A DNA stretch of 37,022 nucleotides from Pseudosporangium ferrugineum (GCF_003002065.1 NZ_PVZG01000037.1:1-37022), one strand, 5' to 3'; counted from the first letter of the stretch, positions 15,891 through 24,720 are shown. Numbers and translations are program-made. Notes: generated by a model not told the origin, from the letters alone.

Positions 15891-17606
15891 TCAGCGGCGC
15901 CACGTGCGGGTGGGTGCGTACGCGACGTTGCCGGCGCGGTCGTACGCCCGTACCTGGACCCGCAAGGTCTTGCCGTATTTGGCCGTCGCGATCGTGAACG
16001 TCCGGCGGACGCCCGCGTAGCGCTGCACCACCTTGCCGTTGACCAGCAGTTCCATCGAGCGGATGCCGTTGGCGTCGGACGACTGGGCGGCGAGGCGCAC
16101 GGTCCTGGCGAGCTTGCGGGTGCCGTTGGCCGGGCCCGACGTGATGCGTACGGCCGGTCCCGCGTTGTCGACCCGCACCTGCCGCGCGGCCGTCGCGAGA
16201 TTGCCGCCGCGGTCGTACGCCCGCAGCCCCAGCGTCACGTTCCCGCCGCGGATCGACGGACGCCACGAGAAGGCGTACGGGGCGACCCGGTCGACGCCCA
16301 CCACGACGTTGTTGGCGAGCAGCTCGACCTTGGCGATGCCGACGTCGTCGGTGGCCCGGGCGGAGACCGTGACCGTGCCCCGCACGAGCGCGGAACCCGA
16401 CGGCGACAGGAACGAGGTGGCCGGCCCGGTGGTGTCGCCCGGGGCGGGCAGCGAGGCGAGCGCGGCGGCGGCGTCGACGCGGCCGGAGGAGCCCGCGACC
16501 CAGGAGCCGGAGATCCTGGTCGCCGACGAGGTCAGCGCCGTACGGATGGCGGCGGCGTCCGGGGCGGGCGAGGTGGAGGCGAGCAGCGCCGCGACGCCGG
16601 AGGCGAACGGGGTCGCCGACGAGGTGCCGCAGAACTGGCTGACGGCGCCGGTCAGGCCCTGGGCCGGATTGCAGCCGGGGGCCGCGAGGTCCACCCAGGA
16701 GCTGCCGTAGTTGGACCACGGGTAGCGCGTGTCGGTCGCGGTCGAACCGCCCACCGCGAGGACGTCCGGGATCGCCGCCGGGTAGTGCAGCGCCGGGCTG
16801 CCCTCGTTGCCCGCCGCGGCCAGGACCAGCGCACCCTTGCTCATGGCGTACGTGATGGCGTCGCGCATGAGCTGGCTGTCGGCGGTGCCGCCGAGCGACA
16901 GGTTGATGATGTCGGCACCCTGGTCCGCGGCCCAGCGCACGCCCTCGGCGATGTCGCTGTACGTGCCCAGCCCCTTGGCGTTCAGCGCCTTGACCGGCAG
17001 GATCTTGCAGGACCAGCAGACGCCCGCGATGCCGGTGCCGTTGTTGCCGGTGGCGGCGGAGACCCCGGCGGCCATCGTGCCGTGGCCGTGGTCGTCGGTG
17101 GCGTTGCTGTCCTTGTTGACGAAGTCGTAGCCGGGCAGCAGCCGGCCGGCGAAGTCCGGGAGCGGCTTGACGCCGGTGTCGACCACGGCGATGACCACGT
17201 CGCCGCTGCCGCGGGTGGTGCTCCAGGCGGCGCCGACGTTCGTCCGGGTGAGCCCCCACTGCTGCCGGAAGGCCGGGTCGTTCGGGGTGATCGCGGCGAT
17301 GGCCGCGACGTGATCCTGCTCCACGTACGCGACCGCGGGGTTCGACCGCAGCGCGGCGGCGGCGTCGGCGACCTGGCTCGCGGGTACGTCCACCGCCACC
17401 GCACCGGTCAGCGGCTCGCTCTCCACGACGTCGACGCTGTCCTCCAGCCGGTCGACGACCGCGGTGCCGGTGGCGGCCGAGGGGCGCAGCCCGACGACCA
17501 GCGAGACCGGCAGGTCGGCCGGGGCGGGGGCGGCGAAGGCCGCGCCGCTACCGGTCAGGGCGAGGCCGCCGGTGAGGAGCCCGGCCGTCAGGATGCGCAG
17601 AATCAT
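15891..17606 (-). CDS. Secreted S8 (subtilisin-like) serine protease with Ig-like C-terminus
   Basis: A 571-residue secreted protease. Signal peptide residues 1-25 (cleavage after A-A-F-A). An inhibitor-like propeptide to about residue 105. The catalytic domain has Asp143 (V-V-D-T-G), His175 (H-G-H-G-T) and Ser329 (G-T-S-S-A-T-P), plus the A-A-A-G-N-E-G oxyanion segment. From about residue 380 two Ig-like beta domains follow, each with a V-x-V-R-A-Y-D-R-A-G-N type ending. A C-W-S-C pair near residue 197 is shared with the adjacent protease and may form a disulfide. It lies downstream of a paralogue, separated by a stem-loop. The substrate is not predictable. Confidence 0.93.
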   Translation of the reverse strand: MILRILTAGLLTGGLALTGSGAAFAAPAPADLPVSLVVGLRPSAATGTAVVDRLEDSVDVVESEPLTGAVAVDVPASQVADAAAALRSNPAVAYVEQDHVAAIAAITPNDPAFRQQWGLTRTNVGAAWSTTRGSGDVVIAVVDTGVKPLPDFAGRLLPGYDFVNKDSNATDDHGHGTMAAGVSAATGNNGTGIAGVCWSCKILPVKALNAKGLGTYSDIAEGVRWAADQGADIINLSLGGTADSQLMRDAITYAMSKGALVLAAAGNEGSPALHYPAAIPDVLAVGGSTATDTRYPWSNYGSSWVDLAAPGCNPAQGLTGAVSQFCGTSSATPFASGVAALLASTSPAPDAAAIRTALTSSATRISGSWVAGSSGRVDAAAALASLPAPGDTTGPATSFLSPSGSALVRGTVTVSARATDDVGIAKVELLANNVVVGVDRVAPYAFSWRPSIRGGNVTLGLRAYDRGGNLATAARQVRVDNAGPAVRITSGPANGTRKLARTVRLAAQSSDANGIRSMELLVNGKVVQRYAGVRRTFTIATAKYGKTLRVQVRAYDRAGNVAYAPTRTWRR

Positions 17607-17667
17607 GCCCCCACAGTCGGCGGGGACGGCAGCGACGGCTGGATTGGCTCGGGTGCTTTCAGGTAGC

Positions 17668-17705
17668 GGAAAGCCCCCGCCGAGAGCGCACGGCGAGGGC
17701 TTTCC
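17668..17705 (-). terminator. Stem-loop between the two S8 protease genes
   Basis: GGAAAGCCC and GGGCTTTCC arms with further inner pairing CCGCCG/CGGCG, 11 bp after the stop of the upstream protease gene. It probably ends that transcript, so the two proteases may be separately expressed. Confidence 0.8.
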
Positions 17706-17716
17706 GACCGGAACTA

Positions 17717-19492
17717 CTAGCGCTTGTACGTCCGCGTGGGCGCGGTCTTGGTGTTGCCGGCCAGGTCCACCGCCCGGATCTGCACCTTCATGCCCGAGGC
17801 GTAGCTCGAGGCCTTGAAGCTGAAGTTGTAGGGCGACGTGGTGTCCGTCTGCTTCACCGAGCCGTTGATCAGCATCTCGACGCGGCGCAGGCCGCCGGCG
17901 TCGGAGGCGGTCGCGGCGAGCTTGACCGTGCCGGAGACCCGGGCGTTGTTGGCCGGTCCGCTGGTGATCGTCACCGTCGGGGCCAGGTTGTCGGCGACCA
18001 CCGAGCGGTCGAAGACGGTCCGGTTGCCGGCCTTGTCGTAGACCCGGAGCTGCAGCGCCACCTTGCCGTTGCGGCCCGCGGTGTCGTAGGTCAGCTCGTA
18101 CGGCGAGGTGCGGTCCTGCGCCTTGTAGACGCCGTCGACGTAGAGGTCGACGTTGCGCACGCCGGACCAGGCGTCACCGACGCCGGTGGTCTTGACCGGC
18201 ACCTTGCCGCGCAGCCGCCAGTTCTCACCGGGGGTGGAGACGCCGGTGATGGTCGGCGGGGTGGTGTCGGTGCCGACGGTCAGCGCCTTGGCGGCGTCGA
18301 GCATGCCGTACTTGGCCCAGCCGGTGTTGCCGGCGAGCGGGCGGGTGGAGGTCAGCAGCGCGCGCTGCATCGACCAGCCGGTGTAGCCGGGGTTCATCGT
18401 CTTGATGAGCCCGGCGGCACCGGCGACCATCGGCGCCGCGAACGACGTTCCGGTCTCGCCGGTGTGGTAGTTGCCGTACCGGTCCATGGCGGTGATGATG
18501 CCGGGCGCCGCCATGTCGACCCAGGTGTCGCCGCTCTTGTTGTAGCTCGAGAAGTCGGCGCGCTCGTCGGAGCCGCGCGCCGTCGCGCCGACCGCGACCA
18601 CGTCCGGGTACGCCGCCGGGTACTGCTTGGTGTTGCGCAGCGAGGTGCGGCCCGCGTTGCCGGCCGAGGCGACGACGAGCACGCCCTTGAGGTTCGCGTA
18701 CGAGACCGCGTCGGCGAGCACGGAGCTGGTGTCGGTGCCGCCCAGCGACATGTTGATGATCTTCGCGCCGGAGTTCGTCGCGTACACGATGCCCTTGGCG
18801 ATGTTGCTGTCCGAGCCGTTGCCGTGGCTGTCCAGGACCTTGACCGGCAGGATCGTGCAGCTCCAGCAGCCGCCGGCCATGCCCTCGCGGTTGTTTCCGC
18901 GGCCCGCGATGATCGAGGAGACGGCGGTGCCGTGGCCGAAGTCGTCCGCGGTGTTGCTGTTGTTGCCGACGTAGTTGTAACCGCTGAGCACCGCGCCGCT
19001 CAGGTCGCCGACCTTGGCGACGCCGGAGTCCAGCACGGCGATCTTGACCGCGCCGCCGGTGGTGGTCTCCCACGCGGCCGGCAGCCGGACCTGGTCGACC
19101 TCGGGCTGGTGGCCCTCGGTGTACATCGGGTCGTCGGGGCTGACCTCGAAGGCCTTACGCACGTGGTCGACCTGCACGTACGAGACGTTGGGGTCGCTCT
19201 TCAGGGCCGCGATCACGCGGTCGCGGCGGGCCGGGGAGACCTCGAAGGTCTGCGCGCGCAGCTCCGCCAGGGCCTCCCGGGCGGGGCCCGCGGTGTCGAG
19301 GGCCCGGACGCCCATCGACGAGACCGTCCGCATCGGGGCGGCGGTGTCCGCGCCGTTCTTCAGGCCGACGACGAGCCGGACCGGCGCGGCCGGCGGCTCG
19401 TCGGCCATGGCCCAGGTCGAGACTCCGGCGGTAGCGGCGACCACCGTCACCGAGAGCGCTCCGACGACAACGCGTCGTGAGACGAGCTTCAT
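17717..19492 (-). CDS. Secreted S8 (subtilisin-like) serine protease with Ig-like C-terminus
   Basis: 591 residues. Signal peptide of about 30 residues with V-S-R-R-V-V-V-G near the N-terminus, which could suit Tat or Sec export. The inhibitor I9-like propeptide runs to about residue 110. The triad is Asp155 (V-L-D-S-G), His187 (G-H-G-T) and Ser350 (G-T-S-F-A-A-P). Two Ig-like domains follow from about residue 410, ending in A-P-T-R-T-Y-K-R, matching the A-P-T-R-T-W-R-R end of the neighbour. It shares the G-C-W-S-C motif. Start ATG 19492 has GGGAGG 10 bases upstream. A duplicate of the downstream protease, with an independent terminator. Confidence 0.93.
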   Translation of the reverse strand: MKLVSRRVVVGALSVTVVAATAGVSTWAMADEPPAAPVRLVVGLKNGADTAAPMRTVSSMGVRALDTAGPAREALAELRAQTFEVSPARRDRVIAALKSDPNVSYVQVDHVRKAFEVSPDDPMYTEGHQPEVDQVRLPAAWETTTGGAVKIAVLDSGVAKVGDLSGAVLSGYNYVGNNSNTADDFGHGTAVSSIIAGRGNNREGMAGGCWSCTILPVKVLDSHGNGSDSNIAKGIVYATNSGAKIINMSLGGTDTSSVLADAVSYANLKGVLVVASAGNAGRTSLRNTKQYPAAYPDVVAVGATARGSDERADFSSYNKSGDTWVDMAAPGIITAMDRYGNYHTGETGTSFAAPMVAGAAGLIKTMNPGYTGWSMQRALLTSTRPLAGNTGWAKYGMLDAAKALTVGTDTTPPTITGVSTPGENWRLRGKVPVKTTGVGDAWSGVRNVDLYVDGVYKAQDRTSPYELTYDTAGRNGKVALQLRVYDKAGNRTVFDRSVVADNLAPTVTITSGPANNARVSGTVKLAATASDAGGLRRVEMLINGSVKQTDTTSPYNFSFKASSYASGMKVQIRAVDLAGNTKTAPTRTYKR

Positions 19493-19605
19493 GTAGGACA
19501 GGCCTCCCCCGTGATCGACCGCCGCCTCGGCGAATCGCGCCGGTCAGCGTACGGCCGATCTTGGCTTTGTCCAGACCCCGTTCCACAACGCGAGATTTTC
19601 GCGCA

Positions 19606-19634
19606 TTGAGCAGGATGTGGGATTCGCATACTGT
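19606..19634 (+). promoter_or_regulatory. Candidate leaderless promoter of the LCP gene
   Basis: TTGAGC (-35) and TACTGT (-10) are separated by exactly 17 bases. The -10 ends 6 bases before the ATG at 19641, so transcription would begin at or next to the start codon. No ribosome-binding site is present, which agrees. Confidence 0.45.
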
Positions 19635-19640
19635 TCCAGC

Positions 19641-20735
19641 ATGCGGACCCATCGGACGGCGTGGATCGTGGCGGCCGTCATCGTCGTCCTTCTCGCGGGC
19701 GGAACCGGCGTCTTTCTCGCCCTCCGCGGCGACTCCGGGGAGCCCTCCGGGACCGCGGCGCCGACCCTCCCCGCACCGAGCGCCGAAGCGCCGTCCGCGA
19801 GCCCGCCCCCGCCGCCCGGCGCGGACCTCACCGGCCCGCTCGACCTGCTGCTGATCGGCGTCGACACCCGGGTGAGCATCCCGGACTGGCAGCCGCACGC
19901 CGACGCCATCATGCTGCTGCACATCGACGAGGGACTCAAGACCGGATTCCTGTACTCGCTGCCCCGCGACCTGCGGGTCGACATCCCGGCGTTCGCGAAG
20001 AACGGCTACGGCGGCGGCCGGCACAAACTCACCGAGGCGATGAGCTACGGCGCCCGCGTGCCCGGCACCGACCGGGCCGACACCGCCCAGGGGTACGAGC
20101 TGCTCGCCCGGACCATCGAGAAGTACACCGGCATCAGGTCCTTCGACGCGGGCGCGGTCCTGACCTTCGCCGGGCTCAGCAGGCTGACCGACGCGCTCGG
20201 CGGCGTCACGCTGACCATCGACCAGAAGGTGGTGTCGCAGCACCGGCGGCCGGACGGCACCGCCCGCACCCTGCGCCCGGGCGGCGGCGGCTACGTCGGT
20301 CCGCAGGCGACGTACCTGCCCGGCACCCGCAAGCTGACCGGGTGGCAGGCGATCGACTACGCCCGGCAGCGCTACACCGCCGGCGGCGACTACACCCGGC
20401 AGCGCCACCAGCGGCAACTCGTCAAGGCGCTGCTCACCGAGGCCGGAAAGGCCGGCCTGGCGACCGATCCGGCCCGGCTCGGGTCCGTGGTCGGCGCGCT
20501 GGGCGACACCCTCGCGGTCTCCGGGGAGCGGACACCCGTCGAGTACGCGTACGCGCTGCGCGACCTGACCCCGTCCGGGCTGACGTCCGTGGCGCTGCCG
20601 GGCAGCTCGGTCGTCAGCAACGGCGGCTACATCGGCGAGCAGCTCGACGCCGGCGGGCGCGCCTTCCTGCGGGCGGTGGCGAGCGGCGACCCCGGCGCCT
20701 ACCTGGACAAGCACCCGGAGCTGATCAGCAAGTAG
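19641..20735 (+). CDS. LytR-CpsA-Psr (LCP) family protein
   Basis: 364 residues. A single N-terminal membrane helix (residues 8-28) is followed by a Pro/Ser/Ala spacer and the LCP domain: L-L-L-I-G-V-D-T-R near residue 73, the S-L-P-R-D-L motif with its key Arg, and the Y-A-R-Q-R-Y...Y-T-R-Q-R-H-Q-R-Q motif. LCP enzymes attach teichoic acids, arabinogalactan or capsule to peptidoglycan on the outer face of the membrane. The start at ATG 19641 is chosen over 19617 because the candidate -10 lies between them. The last codons overlap the oldest copy of a 39-bp tandem repeat coming from the convergent gene. Confidence 0.92.
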   Translation: MRTHRTAWIVAAVIVVLLAGGTGVFLALRGDSGEPSGTAAPTLPAPSAEAPSASPPPPPGADLTGPLDLLLIGVDTRVSIPDWQPHADAIMLLHIDEGLKTGFLYSLPRDLRVDIPAFAKNGYGGGRHKLTEAMSYGARVPGTDRADTAQGYELLARTIEKYTGIRSFDAGAVLTFAGLSRLTDALGGVTLTIDQKVVSQHRRPDGTARTLRPGGGGYVGPQATYLPGTRKLTGWQAIDYARQRYTAGGDYTRQRHQRQLVKALLTEAGKAGLATDPARLGSVVGALGDTLAVSGERTPVEYAYALRDLTPSGLTSVALPGSSVVSNGGYIGEQLDAGGRAFLRAVASGDPGAYLDKHPELISK

Positions 20736-20841
20736 GCCAGCACCGGCCCGAGCACCACACGTCTCAGTAGGTAGGCCGGTACCGGCCCGACAGCCACACG
20801 TCTCAGTAGGTGGGCCGGTATCGGCCCGACAGCCACACGTC
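20725..20841 (-). repeat. Three 39-bp tandem repeats made of the last codons of the M1-like gene
   Basis: On the minus strand the final 12 codons plus stop of the gene at 20803-22131 (D-V-W-L-S-G-R-Y-R-P-T-Y-stop) are repeated immediately downstream. Copies are 20803-20841 (the real end), 20764-20802 (same peptide and stop) and 20725-20763 (diverged). Each unit contains a GGCCGGTAYCGGCC-type palindrome able to form a hairpin. The diverged copy overlaps the LCP gene end. Confidence 0.92.
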
Positions 20842-22131
20842 GAAGAACGCGGCGAGGTCCTGCCCCGACGCCTGCTCGGCCGCGGCCACGAAGTCCGCGG
20901 TGGTGACCGTCCCGTACGCGTGCCCGGTGGCCCACGCGCGCAACAGCCCGAAGAACCGCTCGTCGCCGATCCGGCGCTGCAACGCGTGCAGGGTCAGCGC
21001 GCCACGGACGCCCGGGCCCTGCGAGGCGAGCCCCTTCACGCCCGGGTTCAGCGCGGGCAGGGCCTGCCACGGGTACGTGTCGTAGAGGTCACGGGCCGAC
21101 TCGTCCACGTCGGGGCCGCCTGCGTGCTCCGACCAGAGCCACTGGGCGTACACGGCGAAGCCCTCGCTCAGCCAGACGTCCTGCCAGCCGCGCACGGACA
21201 CGCTGTTGCCGAACCACTGCCGGGCCAGGTCACGCGCGACGAGGCCGGGGTCCGCGGGCGGCACCCCGACGGCCGTCGCCTCGTACGCGTCGAACGGGTA
21301 CGGCCCGAACCGCGTGGCGAGGAAGTCGGCGATCTCCGCGGTCCGGTCCAGCGCGCCCGTCCCCGGGTACCACGCCGGCACCGCGGTGACGACCGGCCGG
21401 CCCCGGTGCTGACGGGACGTGACCCGGTAGTCGCCGATCGCCACGAAGGCGCGGTGGCTGGCCATCGGTTTCTTCACCGACCAGCGCCAGGTGACGGTGC
21501 CGCGCGACTTCGTACGCCGGCCCGGCACGCCGTTGCTCACCGCGGCCATCCCCTTGGGCACGGTCATCCGCAGCGCGAACGTCGCCTTGTCCGACGGGTG
21601 GCCGTTGACCGGGAACCAGGTGCTCGCCGACGTGAACCCGCCCTGCGCGTACGCGCCCGCGGACGTCCGGTGCCAGCCCTCCCCGCCCCGGACCCGCACC
21701 GGGCGGCCGGCGTAGCGGACCACCGTGGTGAACGCGCTGCCGCGGCGCAGGCCGGCGGCCGGGGTGACGACCAGCTCGCCGCCGCCCGTACGGCTCGCGG
21801 CGGCGACCCCGTTCACAGTCACCGCCCGCACGGCCAGGCCGGTGAGGTCGAGCTGGAAGCGGGACAGGTCCTGGGTGGCGGTGGCCTTGATCGTGGCCGT
21901 ACCGGACAGCAGGCCCTTCTCCGGCGTGTAGCGCAGCCTCAGGTCGTAGCCGGCGACGTCGAAGCCGCCGTTGCCGCTCTCCGGGAAGTACGGGTCGCCG
22001 ACGCCGGCCGCCCCGGGCCCGAACACCGCCGGGCCGGCCCTCGCGGGACCCTCCGCCCGCGACGACGGGTCCGTACCCGCCGAGCAACCGGCCAGGAACA
22101 GGACGACAACGAACGCCAGAACTCTTCGCAC
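20803..22131 (-). CDS. M1-family peptidase-like lipoprotein lacking the zinc site (probable pseudoenzyme)
   Basis: 442 residues. Lipoprotein signal with lipobox L-A-G-C (Cys16). Same architecture as the gene upstream: D-P-Y-F-P near 46, beta-rich N-domain, then the M1 gluzincin-like domain. The HELAH motif of the sister is R300-D301-L-A-R304 here: both zinc histidines are Arg and the catalytic Glu is Asp. About 20 residues before it are also deleted, including the sister's G-Y-A-L-E-T segment, which corresponds to the substrate-binding loop. The third ligand Glu323 (S-E-G-F-A) remains. The frame is intact, so it is a conserved-looking inactive paralogue rather than a broken gene. It starts 17 bp after the active gene's stop, in one operon. 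It may bind peptides or regulate its sister. Confidence 0.88.
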   Translation of the reverse strand: MRRVLAFVVVLFLAGCSAGTDPSSRAEGPARAGPAVFGPGAAGVGDPYFPESGNGGFDVAGYDLRLRYTPEKGLLSGTATIKATATQDLSRFQLDLTGLAVRAVTVNGVAAASRTGGGELVVTPAAGLRRGSAFTTVVRYAGRPVRVRGGEGWHRTSAGAYAQGGFTSASTWFPVNGHPSDKATFALRMTVPKGMAAVSNGVPGRRTKSRGTVTWRWSVKKPMASHRAFVAIGDYRVTSRQHRGRPVVTAVPAWYPGTGALDRTAEIADFLATRFGPYPFDAYEATAVGVPPADPGLVARDLARQWFGNSVSVRGWQDVWLSEGFAVYAQWLWSEHAGGPDVDESARDLYDTYPWQALPALNPGVKGLASQGPGVRGALTLHALQRRIGDERFFGLLRAWATGHAYGTVTTADFVAAAEQASGQDLAAFFDVWLSGRYRPTY

Positions 22132-22148
22132 ACTTCCGAAGACGCAGC

Positions 22149-23573
22149 TCAGGGGCGTGGCTGTGGCGTCCTGCCGAAGAGCCAGCCCTCGAAGAAGTCA
22201 CCGAGGTCCTTGCCGGAGGCCCGCTCGGCCGCCGCGATGAGGTCCTCGGTCGTGGCGTTGGCGTCCCGGTGTGCGGCCGGGAACTCCTTCAGCAGGGCGA
22301 AGAACGCCTCGTCGCCGATCGTCCGGCGCAGGGCGTGCACGACCATCGCGCCGCGCTGGTAGACGGCCGCGCCGAAGAGCCGCTCGGCGCCCGGGTCACC
22401 GGTCGGCACCTGCCAGTCGAAACCCCGGTAGGTGCGGTCGAACGCCTGCTGGGCGGTCTGCTCACCGACGTGCTCCTGCCAGAGCCATTCCGCGTACGTG
22501 GCGAAGCCCTCGTTGAGCCAGATGTCCTGCCAGCGTTCGAGGGCGACGCTGTCGCCGTACCACTGGTGGGCCAGTTCGTGCGCGACGACCGTGGGGTTCG
22601 GGCGGGTGCGGAAGAAGACGTTGCCGTAGACCGGGCGGGACTGGGTCTCCAGCGCGTACCCGACCCGGTTGTCGTCGATGACCACCCCGCCGTACGCGTC
22701 GAACGGATACGGCCCGAACCGGGCGGCGAGGAAGTCGGCGATCTCCCCGGTCCGGTCCAGGGACCGGGCGGCGGGCCCGGTCGCGGGCAGCGACTCGGGC
22801 ACGGCGATCACCATCGGCTTGCCGGCGTGGGTGCTGGTCTTCACCCTGTACTGCCCGATGACCACCGTGGCGAGGTAGCTGGCCATCGGCTTGGTCTCGG
22901 TCCACCGCCAGGTGGTCCAGCCGCCGGCGGTGTCCTTGCGCCCGGGCACCCCGTTGCCGATCGCCTCGACCCCGTCGGGCACGGTCATGGCCAGCGCGAA
23001 CGTCGCCTTGTCCGACGGGTGGTCGTTGACCGGGAACCACGTGCTCGCCGACTCCGGCTGGCCGAGCGCGAAGGCGCCGTCCCTGGTGCGTTGCCAGCCG
23101 CCGACGCCCAGCGCCTCGTTGTTCAACGGCTGGGGCTTGCCGGCGTACTCGACGACCACGGTGAACGCGCGGCCCTTGACGAGGCCGGCGGCGGGCGTCA
23201 CGACCAGCTCGTTCTTGTCCGCCCGGCCGGTGGCGGCCTGCCCGTCGACGGTGATCCGGCTCGCCGTCAGGTGGGCCAGGTCGAGGTTGAACCGGGACAG
23301 GTCCTGCGTCGCGGTCGCGGTGATGGTGGCGCTGCCCTCCAACCGGCCGCTCGCGGGGTCGTACCGCAGCTTCAGGTCGTAGCCGGCGACGTCGTACCCG
23401 CCGTTCCCGTACGCCGGGAAGTACGGGTCGCCGGCGCCGGCGGCACCCGGCGCGAAGCTCAGTGCCACGCTCGGCGGCGCGCTGGCCGCGGCCGGCGGCT
23501 CCCCGTCGTCGGTGCAGCCCGCCACCGTCAGCGCGGCGGCAACGGCCACCGCGACTCTCGCCCGTGTACGCAT
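22149..23573 (-). CDS. M1-family metallopeptidase lipoprotein
   Basis: 474 residues. Lipobox V-A-G-C (Cys20) implies surface anchoring. The zinc site is complete: His332, Glu333 and His336 in H-E-L-A-H, and Glu355 in N-E-G-F-A 19 residues later. G-Y-A-L-E-T-Q-S near 305 stands where M1 enzymes have their G-A-M-E-N-type substrate loop. Expected activity is zinc-dependent aminopeptidase on extracellular peptides. It follows guaB3 by 6 bp and precedes the pseudo-peptidase by 17 bp, so it is likely transcribed with guaB-guaB3. That location for a secreted peptidase is odd and may only reflect operon growth. Confidence 0.93.
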   Translation of the reverse strand: MRTRARVAVAVAAALTVAGCTDDGEPPAAASAPPSVALSFAPGAAGAGDPYFPAYGNGGYDVAGYDLKLRYDPASGRLEGSATITATATQDLSRFNLDLAHLTASRITVDGQAATGRADKNELVVTPAAGLVKGRAFTVVVEYAGKPQPLNNEALGVGGWQRTRDGAFALGQPESASTWFPVNDHPSDKATFALAMTVPDGVEAIGNGVPGRKDTAGGWTTWRWTETKPMASYLATVVIGQYRVKTSTHAGKPMVIAVPESLPATGPAARSLDRTGEIADFLAARFGPYPFDAYGGVVIDDNRVGYALETQSRPVYGNVFFRTRPNPTVVAHELAHQWYGDSVALERWQDIWLNEGFATYAEWLWQEHVGEQTAQQAFDRTYRGFDWQVPTGDPGAERLFGAAVYQRGAMVVHALRRTIGDEAFFALLKEFPAAHRDANATTEDLIAAAERASGKDLGDFFEGWLFGRTPQPRP

Positions 23574-23579
23574 CGGGGT

Positions 23580-24698
23580 CTAGCGGTCCAGCACGAGGCT
23601 GACCTTCTGGAACTCCTTGACGTCGTGATAGCCGCACTTCGCCATCGCGCGCTTGAGCCCGCCGAAGAGGTTGAGCTGGCCGTCGGGGCGGTCCGCGGGC
23701 CCGTAGAGGATCTCCTCCAGGGAGCCGTCCGGCTCGCCGGCGATGCAGAAGCCGCCGCGCGGCAGGCTCGGGTGGCTGGCCGCCGAGTGCCACCACGCGC
23801 CGCCGGCCGGGGCGCCCTCGGCCAGCGACAGCGGCTCGCCGAGCATGACGGCGTCCGCGCCGCAGCCGATCGCCTTCGCGATGTCGCCCGAGGTCTGGAT
23901 GCCGCCGTCGGCGATCAGGTGCACGTAGCGACCGCCGGTCTCGTCGAGGTAGTCCCGCCGGGCCGCCGCGGCGTCCGCGATCGCCGTGGCCATCGGCACC
24001 CGGATGCCCAGCACGGTGTCCGTGGTGGACCACTCGTCCGCGCCGACGCCCACGATGACGCCGGCTGCGCCCGTACGCATCAGGTGAAGTGCGGTCTTGT
24101 AATCCGTGCAGCCGCCGACGATGACCGGCAGGTCGAGGTCGGCGATGAACTCCTTGAGGTTCAACGGCTCGTCCGTGGTGGACACGTGCTCCGCGCTGAC
24201 CAGGGTGCCCTGGATGACCAGCAGGTCGACGCCGGCGTCGAGGATCACCGGGGCGAGCGCGAGGGTGTGCTGCGGGGAGACCCGCACGGCGACGGTGACG
24301 CCGCCCTCCCGGATCGCCCGGACCCGCTCGGCGATCAGCTCGGGCCGGATCGGCTCGGAGTAGACCTCCTGCAGCCGCTTGGTGGCGTCGGCCTCCTCGT
24401 CCAGCGAGCCGAGCTCCTCCAGGATCTTGCTGGGGTCCTCGTAGCGGGTCCACAGGCCCTCGGCGTTGAGCACGCCCAGGCCGCCGAGGCGGCCCAGGGC
24501 GACCGCCGAGTCCGGGCTCATGGTGGCGTCCGAAGGGTGCGCGACGCAGGGGATCCGGAACGGGTACGCGTCCAGCTTCCAGTCGGTGGACACGTCGTCC
24601 ACGTCCCGGGTGCGGCGGCTCGGGACGATCGCGATGTCGTCCAGGTGATACCCGCGCTGGGCGGTCTTACCGAGACCGATCTCCACCACGTCACGCAT
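23580..24698 (-). CDS. guaB3: GuaB3-family IMP dehydrogenase-like protein
   Basis: 372 residues, a TIM-barrel protein of the actinobacterial GuaB3 group, lacking CBS domains. It starts M-R-D-V-V-E-I-G-L-G; ATG 24698 is preferred over TTG 24704. Where GuaB has the catalytic Cys loop (G-A-I-C-T-T), this has G-A-D-E-W-S-T-T with no Cys. That is a shared feature of actinobacterial GuaB3, whose exact reaction is unsettled. Its position directly behind guaB (22 bp) is conserved, as in Mycobacterium. It probably has a role in guanine nucleotide balance. Confidence 0.92.
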   Translation of the reverse strand: MRDVVEIGLGKTAQRGYHLDDIAIVPSRRTRDVDDVSTDWKLDAYPFRIPCVAHPSDATMSPDSAVALGRLGGLGVLNAEGLWTRYEDPSKILEELGSLDEEADATKRLQEVYSEPIRPELIAERVRAIREGGVTVAVRVSPQHTLALAPVILDAGVDLLVIQGTLVSAEHVSTTDEPLNLKEFIADLDLPVIVGGCTDYKTALHLMRTGAAGVIVGVGADEWSTTDTVLGIRVPMATAIADAAAARRDYLDETGGRYVHLIADGGIQTSGDIAKAIGCGADAVMLGEPLSLAEGAPAGGAWWHSAASHPSLPRGGFCIAGEPDGSLEEILYGPADRPDGQLNLFGGLKRAMAKCGYHDVKEFQKVSLVLDR

Positions 24699-24720
24699 GA
24701 TCAATCGCCTTCAGTCTGGG

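Noticed and set aside
20803..22131. Frameshift as the cause of the lost HExxH
   Set aside because: The frame is continuous on both sides with matching flanks, so these are substitutions plus an in-frame deletion.
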